A stretch of DNA of 64,000 nt from Gerris lacustris (taxonomy: Eukaryota; Arthropoda; Insecta; Hemiptera; Gerridae): the NCBI GenBank assembly GCA_951217055.1, contig OX578282.1, positions 22,772,106-22,836,105 of the forward strand. Reading direction: 5' to 3'. The translations under genes were made by a program, and so were the position numbers. This document shows positions 58,040 through 64,000 of this stretch, one piece after another. Positions within the stretch are counted from its first letter, which is position 1. Each line of letters starts with the position of its first letter. The notes under the pieces are model-generated. The model had not been told where the DNA came from. It was given only the letters and a program-made list of their open reading frames with translations, and did not search any database.

Positions 58040-58765
58040 GATTATTGCAGAAGTTAAGAAGATCTATTTAAATCAACTGGATGATAGAGCACGGAGAAAG
58101 TGTATCTAAAATCAAGAGTATGATAGCAGAGGTAAGAAGATCTATTTAAATCAACTGGATGATAGAGCACGGAGAAAGTGTATCTAAAATCAAGAGTATG
58201 ATAGCAGAGGTAAGAAGATCTATTTAAATCAACTGGATGATAGCACGGAGAAAGTGTATCTAAAATCAAGAGTATGATAGCAGAGGTAAGAAGATCTATT
58301 TAAATCAACTGGATGATAGCACGGAGAAAGTGTATCTAAAATCAAGAGTATGATAGCAGAGGTAAGAAGATCTATTTAAATCAACTGGATGATAGCACGG
58401 AGAAAGTGTATCTAAAATCAAGAGTATGATAGCAGAGGTAAGAAGATCTATTTAAATCAACTGGATGATAGCACGGAGAAAGTGTATCTAAAATCAAGAG
58501 TATGATAGCAGAGGTAAGAAGATCTATTTAAATCAACTGGATGATAGCACGGAGAAAGTGTATCTAAAATCAAGAGTATGATAGCAGAGGTAAGAAGATC
58601 TATTTAAATCAACTGGATGATAGCACGGAGAAAGTGTATCTAAAATCAAGAGTATGATAGCAGAGGTAAGAAGATCTATTTAAATCAACTGGATGATAGA
58701 GCACGGAGAAAGTGTATCTAAAATCAAGAGTATGATAGCAGAGGTAAGAAGATCTATTCAAACCA
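58040..58765. repeat. 76/78-bp tandem repeat, 9 full copies plus partial
   Basis: 'gatctattta' recurs at 58061, 58139, 58217, 58293, 58369, 58445, 58521, 58597 and 58673 (58751 altered). Units with 'gatagagcacgg' are 78 bp and those with 'gatagcacgg' 76 bp. Copies are otherwise nearly identical, pointing to recent amplification. Confidence 0.97.
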
Positions 58766-58817
58766 ATCAGAAGAATCCAATCAGAGGAAGCAAAAGGTAA
58801 GAATATCTAAAAATCAA

Positions 58818-59122
58818 CTAGAAAGTAGATGGTAGCAGAGGCTAAAAATGACAATTGAAAAAACTAGATGGTAGCAGAGGCTAAAAATGACAATTGAAAT
58901 TAACTAGATGGTAACAGAGGCTAAAAATGACAATTGAAATTAACTAGATGGTAGCAGAGGCTAAAAATGACAATTGAAATTAACTAGATGGTAGCAGAGG
59001 CTAAAAATGACAAATGAAATTAACTAGATGGTAGCAGAGGCTAAAAATGACAATTGAAATTAACTAGATGGTAGCAGAGGCTAAAAATGACAATTGAAAT
59101 TATCTAGATGGTAGCAGAGGGT
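58818..59122. repeat. 40-bp tandem repeat, about 8 copies
   Basis: 'gatggtagcagaggct' recurs at 58828, 58867, 58907, 58947, 58987, 59027, 59067 and 59107. It shares 'gtagcagagg' with the preceding array, so the two arrays may be related by descent. Confidence 0.95.
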
Positions 59123-59242
59123 TAGAAACATTTTCTCAGAATGGAGTCTTTCTCTATGTAAAACACTATATAGCTGTCACCTGAGGCGGATTTTTTTCTG
59201 GAACCGTGGCTATCTAGCTTAGACATGCTTTACTGTATATTA

Positions 59243-59850
59243 TCTATATATTATATATGTATAAAAATAGATGTTTGACTGTCTGTCTGTTTGTCTGTGA
59301 TTTATAGACTTCGACACCGTTTGATCGTTCGCCATCATGATGTATGTCGTTAGAAAGCTCTTTAAGAGTACAGTAATTGTTGTTATGTAAACTTTTGTCA
59401 TATTTTCACATAAGAGGGGGGTAAAAAGGAAAAACAGGGAAAAAATTAGAAATATTGCTATTTTAGATTCGATTTGAATGAAAATTGGTATACGCGCTTT
59501 ATTTGATGCCAGAAACTCAATTATATAAAAATTTGTGTACATTTAGTACTTTTGGGTACAAATGGTACCTAATGTATGTTTTAAGCTCAGGTTTAAGTGG
59601 TAAAAATGGTATTTGTTTTGTTTAATACATTTTTTCATGGAGAAGGTTCTTATGATTTAGAAATTAAAAACGAAATTTAAATTAAAATAATTTAAATTTG
59701 GTACACGGGGGTGCAGGGTATGGGGTACAAAAGTCAAAATAGTAAATACCCTTCATGATGCATATCGTTGGAAAGCTCTTTGAGAGTACAGTCATTGTTG
59801 TTACGTACACTTCTGTTATACTTTTATATAAGAGGAGGGAAAATAAAAAA
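59243..59850 (+). mobile_element. Helitron-related (family E) element
   Basis: 5' end TCTATATATTATATATGTAT after an A, then (CTGT)n. Internal modules 'catgatgtatgtcgttagaa', 'ctctttaagagtacagtaat' and 'ttttcacataagaggggggt' occur twice (about 59335 and 59755). No certain CTRR end. Confidence 0.6.
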
Positions 59851-60545
59851 GCAGGGGAAAAAAATGTTAATTAATTAAAAATTAGAATACATGTTTTTCG
59901 CATGGTCAACTATGTATTGTGTTGCTTGCTCCAGAGTAGGAACTCCGTAAAAACTCAGTACATCAATACACCAAATCAGAAAACGAAAAATATCGTTGAT
60001 CCTCTCACGTTACCCTAATAATTAGCATTAGTTTCATTTATTTTAAGTTTAATTATATAGCGAATAGAAAAGGGAATAATATTGTTCATTCACTTGAATT
60101 ATAAATAAAAAAATGTTTATAGTTCATTATCTATTTATACCAATAAAAATCATGGGATCTCATCAGTATAAGCCATCTTTCATTGTTCTATACCGAATAT
60201 AGATTCCAGATTACATACACATCACCCATATTTAAACATACAGAGGTAAATAATTATACATAGGCAGTACCACGTCAGCTGGGTTTTGCTAGAACAGTAT
60301 ATTTAAGTATACTAGGAACGCTCCGCACTCAATTTTACATCTTGAAAAAAACCAATAACTCGTCATTATAACGCGCCAAAAGCCATTATCCATAAATGAT
60401 TTTAACACAACAAATTTTAACCCTAGTCCTGTCCAAACAAAATTATAATTTTCGCGTAAATTAACTCAAAAAACCAACAATATTAATATTGTTTGAATCA
60501 ACGATATAAAATTAACCCTATCTTTATCTTAGCAACATAGCTCCT
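59851..60545. other. Unassigned AT-rich sequence
   Basis: Nothing recognised. Confidence 0.5.
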
Positions 60546-60885
60546 AGTGAAATATTATAGGACGAATGGTCACATGAGATTTTGATCTGTTTCGATTCCC
60601 AGTGGGACCACATTTATTTTAGGCAATATCGAAAGCGCAGAAAGTTAAAATTAATATGGGACCAATATTAGACTAATTATAACAAACCATATAAATTTCA
60701 TTAAAATCAGATGAGTAGTTTTTAAGATATGGTGAATCAGGGCAATGTTGAACGACAAACTGACGCGAGACTAAAGACGTTTAGTGATGCTTGGAACGAT
60801 TTTTTTAATTCGGATGTAGACAAATCTGTCTTCATAATGATCATAATGCTTCCATTATCTTCGGTAAACTCGGAAGCAAAAGAAT
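60546..60885 (+). repeat. Family B fragment preceded by a B-box-like sequence
   Basis: 'gtttcgattcccagtgggac' at about 60588 resembles a tRNA B box. Family B follows: 'aagcgcagaaagttaaaatt', 'taaatttcattaaaatcaga', and end 'atcttcggtaaactcggaag'. Confidence 0.6.
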
Positions 60886-61300
60886 AATGCTAGCAAATAG
60901 AAGAAGAAAAAGAGCAAAGAATACCACCAAAAACTAAAGAAAGAGGAAAAGTTGAAGACTGTGATGGATTGTGATCGAACATGATTTATTCTAAAACGGG
61001 GGAAAAATAGAGATTGTTTTTCTCATTTTATCACGAATAGAGATGAGATAAAGTAAGAATAAAAATGATTTAAAAAAAAATTGTCTGAGACAACTCTAAC
61101 GTGCTTTCTTTTTTTATCGATTTTTAAAGAAATACTCTCCATTCTTCAATATCCTTTCTATGGATAATAGTCCAGTCGACAGGTATTAAAAATAAGGGTC
61201 TGCCTTGCAAAAGGTCATAAAAACGTTTTTCTTTTTTTTATTGTATGTACCTAGACATTAGTTAAAAACACACGTTTTCGACCTCCTAGACCCTGTGCTA
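60886..61300. other. Unassigned AT-rich sequence
   Basis: 'ttgtctgagacaactctaac' near 61080 resembles the end of family D. No gene. Confidence 0.4.
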
Positions 61301-61359
61301 ACCCAGAGGGGGGCCAAAATACGCGAAATGTTAGTGTTTTCTTTAGTTTTTTTCTTTAT

Positions 61360-62240
61360 AACTCTTTACCTATATGTCCTGAAAAAAAAGTGTTCGTATC
61401 TTTCTTGTAGAATACTAAATTTGCAACACTTTTTTATTAACATATATTTTCCTAAACCCTATACTTTCCGAAATATAGAGCTTCAAAGATGCAATATTTT
61501 TTTTTAAAATATGAAAAATAACATCTTTTCTAATGACCAAAGGGGTCTATTTATGTTATCCCACCCCTCCCAGTTAGAGTTTTTGGGTATATTCTACCTT
61601 TGGAAGTACAAAATAACCATACTAACCACAACTACTAACCACTAGTAACCTATACTAACCTCCACTAACCAACAATAACTAAATTTTCGGGGTTTTTTGT
61701 TCATCCTTTCTTGTAGAGCACTAAATTGGGAACAATTTTTATATTTCACATTTTTCCCTAAACCCTTTACTTTCCGAGATATAGAGCTTCAAAGATGCAA
61801 TATTTTTTTGAAAATATCAAAAATAACATCTTTTCTGAGCATGAAAGGAGTCTATTTTTGTTATCCCTCCCCCACACAGTGATTTTTGGGTATATCCTAC
61901 CTATGGAAGTACAAATAACCACCACTAACCTCTGCAACTTGGATTTTGCAGTTATTAAAAAAAAAATATTGCATCTTTGAAGCTCTATATTTCGGAAAGT
62001 GTAGGGTTTAGGGAAAAATGTGAAATACAAAAATTGTTCCCAATTTAGTGCTCTACACGATAGGATAAACAAAAAACCCGAAAATTTAGTTTATTGCTGG
62101 TTAGTGGCGGTTAGTATTGGTTACTAGTGGTTAGTAGTTGTGGTTAGTGTGGTTATTTGTACTTCCAAAGGTAGAATATACCCAAAAAAATCTAACTGGG
62201 AGGGGTGGGATAACAAAAATAGACCCCTTTCGTCTACAGA
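61360..62240. mobile_element. Three-unit element: two direct and one inverted copy
   Basis: Unit 1 (about 61380-61640) and unit 2 (about 61690-61925) are direct repeats; unit 3 (about 61950-62235) is inverted. Shared sequence: 'cctaaaccctatactttccg', 'atagagcttcaaagatgcaa', 'aacatcttttct', 'gttatcccacccctcccag', 'ggtatattctacctttggaa'. Arms 61538-61810 and 61963-62231 make a large hairpin. Matching frames on both strands are a consequence of the palindrome, not genes. Confidence 0.85.
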
Positions 62241-62271
62241 AATAATACCAGGCGTTAATACATAAAAATAA

Positions 62272-62710
62272 AATCTTAGAAACTTAGGTGGTTGTAACTA
62301 TGGTGACCCTATAATTATTTTTTTTTTATATCATTTTTGAGTGGGGTATCATTTCAAAGGTATTGAAATGTAGATCACAAATGTATATCGCGTTTCCAAA
62401 ATGGCGGTCATTTTACTTTACCCCCGAAATTACCAAAACATAAATAAAAAAAGTCCCCCCCCCCCGCTAACCCATAAGGACAGGTCCAAATAAAAATAAG
62501 GAAAAAATACATTTCTGTGGGGCCATTGATATTGAGTTAATATAAAAAAGTCAAATTTTAGAAACTTTAGGTTGCCGTAACTATGGTCAATGGTCACCCT
62601 AACCTAAATTATTATTTTGTATCATTTTTGAGTGGGGTATTATTTTAAAGGTTTTGAATTGTAGATCACCAATATATATCGAGTTTCCAAAATGGCAGCC
62701 ACTTTACCCC
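62272..62710 (+). repeat. Two tandem copies of about 280 bp related to the 54-56 kb foldback family
   Basis: 'aaacttaggtggttgtaact' and 'tttttgagtggggtatcatt' followed by 'cgtttccaaaatggcggtca' recur in the second copy at 62551-62710. The 'gagtggggtat...aaaggt' block also occurs in 54236-56690. Confidence 0.65.
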
Positions 62711-62880
62711 AAACAGAAACAAATAAGTGCATACCTAAGATGCTAAAGGATAATATTATTATCCTGTAGGTGTGCAAAATAATTGTGCACACTTTCCTCC
62801 TCCAAAGTGCAACTTTTTATACTTTTATTTCTAATGAATGTTTATGACTTCAGAAACCCTTTTACTAGCTTGCTAGCAAG
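62711..62880. other. Unassigned link
   Basis: Nothing recognised. Confidence 0.5.
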
Positions 62881-63415
62881 TACTTGACGGGATTTTTGGA
62901 ACGAAGTTCCTTATGGCACGTTCTGGAGTCTGGGAGTGAATCCGAAAAAAACGACCAAAATCACCGTCACGCAAAATCCGTCACGAAATCTACAGATGAC
63001 GATAACTTGAGTAAAAGATCACCGAGTTAGTTGAAATTTGGTACACATGTTCATATTACCAATGCCCAGCCTGAGTGGAAAACGTTATCCGCCCAAGTAC
63101 GAGCTCGCACCGCTCGAGTAAACGTAAGCTTTAAAAGACGGGGAAAAGTGTTAGTAAGGAAGCCTGTTACTTGACTTGTTTTGATTATTTTTGTTATACA
63201 TGTCAAAAATGTCACTTTGTTTTGTAAATAAATAAAATATAATCATGTAAAATTTCACCCTGATAAGCAGAAGCTGTAGAGTAGGGAAGAGATATATTTT
63301 ACAATATTTTAAATTAATAGGCTGGGTAGGTAGAAAACAGTCCATTTCAATCCAAACTCCTTTAACAAACATACTTTTTGACTATAAACTCATCATGATC
63401 AACTTTTTCCTTATA
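62881..63415 (-). repeat. Interspersed repeat family A, inverted copy
   Basis: Matches the reverse complement of 1262-2075: 'ggaacgaagttccttatggc', 'gataacttgagtaaa', 'gttgaaatttggtacaca', 'gctcgagtaaacg', 'gtagagtagggaagagatat', 'ataaactcatcatgatcaac'. Confidence 0.75.
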
Positions 63416-64000
63416 TTCAATATATATTTATAGATGAATTAAATTAATACTAATTTAATATCTACACCTTATTATTTTTAAGTACGAGTAGGAAGAGTTG
63501 ATGGATAATACAGGTGTAAGGAAAATAATTTTCTTACTTAAGAGACATCATTATTTCTTATTGAAACGTTTCGACTCAATTCAGAGTCATCCTCAGTCAA
63601 AATGTATTTTCTAAACAAAAGATATTTGTATACAATTAAAATTAAGCTACTGATATAAATCCTAATTGCTATTACACCTGATTGATTAGTTTAACAATTT
63701 AATATCTAAACAAGTTCCCATTATCTTTTTTAAAAAAATTCACCTAATTAATTATACAAAAAATCAATAATATAAAAATCACTTACATATGCTAATCAAA
63801 TGAAGTTGGTGTGTGTTAACATCTAGCCTCCTTTAAGAGGGCGTCAAAGAATTAGAAGTTAAATTATTATATTACTTTTAATAAAACCAATTTTAAAAAA
63901 ATAAATTAAATTAAAAAATGTTAATAAAACACCACCCCTCAACCAACAATTCAGAATTACTCATTAACTGAAACAAAATTATCACAGCTATAATAATGAT
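63416..64000. other. AT-rich window end with a CTGAGGA...GAAAC motif
   Basis: On the minus strand CTGAGGA (63596-63590), a 5-bp stem gactc/gagtc, then GAAACGTTTC (63572-63563). The rest is unassigned. Confidence 0.45.

Noticed and set aside
58040..59122. CRISPR-like array
   Set aside because: Contiguous tandem units without unique spacers, in a eukaryotic genome.
61697..62072. Nearly identical peptides (FILSCRALNWEQ...) on both strands
   Set aside because: The region is an inverted repeat, so each strand shows the same frame; no homology or splice context.

Overview
This is a 64 kb piece of an AT-rich animal nuclear genome, most likely an arthropod and probably an insect. It is almost entirely non-coding and dominated by transposable-element remains. 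There are no bacterial-style operons, rRNA genes, intact tRNA genes or CRISPR arrays. Assignment to arthropods rests on the one host exon, which looks like the first coding exon of a SIFamide neuropeptide receptor, plus Ty3/gypsy, BEL/Pao, Helitron and PIF/Harbinger fossils and pol III (tRNA-like) SINEs. The species cannot be named from the sequence alone.

Layout. 1-9.3 kb holds foldback elements, interspersed repeats (family A, family C), a palindrome cluster built on TTTGCGCAAA, a 1.18 kb hairpin (5693-6873) and an inverted SINE pair. 9344-12242 is a complete but internally deleted Ty3/gypsy-like element with short LTRs and a perfect 5-bp target duplication. 13.3-19.9 kb carries Helitron-like sequence, a family B repeat and a 27-bp minisatellite made from a tRNA-like SINE head. 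20.8-25.9 kb carries a 345-bp terminal-inverted-repeat element, a decayed BEL/Pao gag-pol on the minus strand and a 76/152-bp tandem array on its 5' side. 26-39.5 kb is repeat fragments, several very long (AT)n tracts and unremarkable AT-rich DNA.

39555-39912 (minus) is the receptor exon: an extracellular N terminus with three N-glycosylation sequons, then TM1 and TM2 and a candidate splice donor. No later exon was recognised in the remaining 39.5 kb on that strand, so either a very large intron follows or the later exons are short or lie outside. The GC-rich DNA just upstream is probably its 5' UTR.

40-64 kb is the richest in non-autonomous DNA elements: a hAT-like element with an 8-bp target duplication (43582-44247), a foldback element 18 bp away, a 0.9 kb inverted-repeat element, a Helitron/Helentron-like element (49045-49906), a 279-bp near-perfect palindrome (51442-51720), a PIF/Harbinger-type element with TAA duplication and a transposase relic (52171-53066), SINE dimers, a 2.45 kb foldback element (54236-56690) that itself contains a SINE-type insertion, two tandem arrays (58.0-59.1 kb) and a three-unit inverted/direct repeat (61.4-62.2 kb).

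The genes here do not form a pathway. The main biological signal is the density of long palindromes and of shared modules across repeat families: a tRNA B box, a CCAAATTTCAT...AATCGG core, AAAATGGCGGC motifs and a CTGANGA...GAAA motif. I did not find a convincing new gene system. Family labels A-F are local names used only in this answer.
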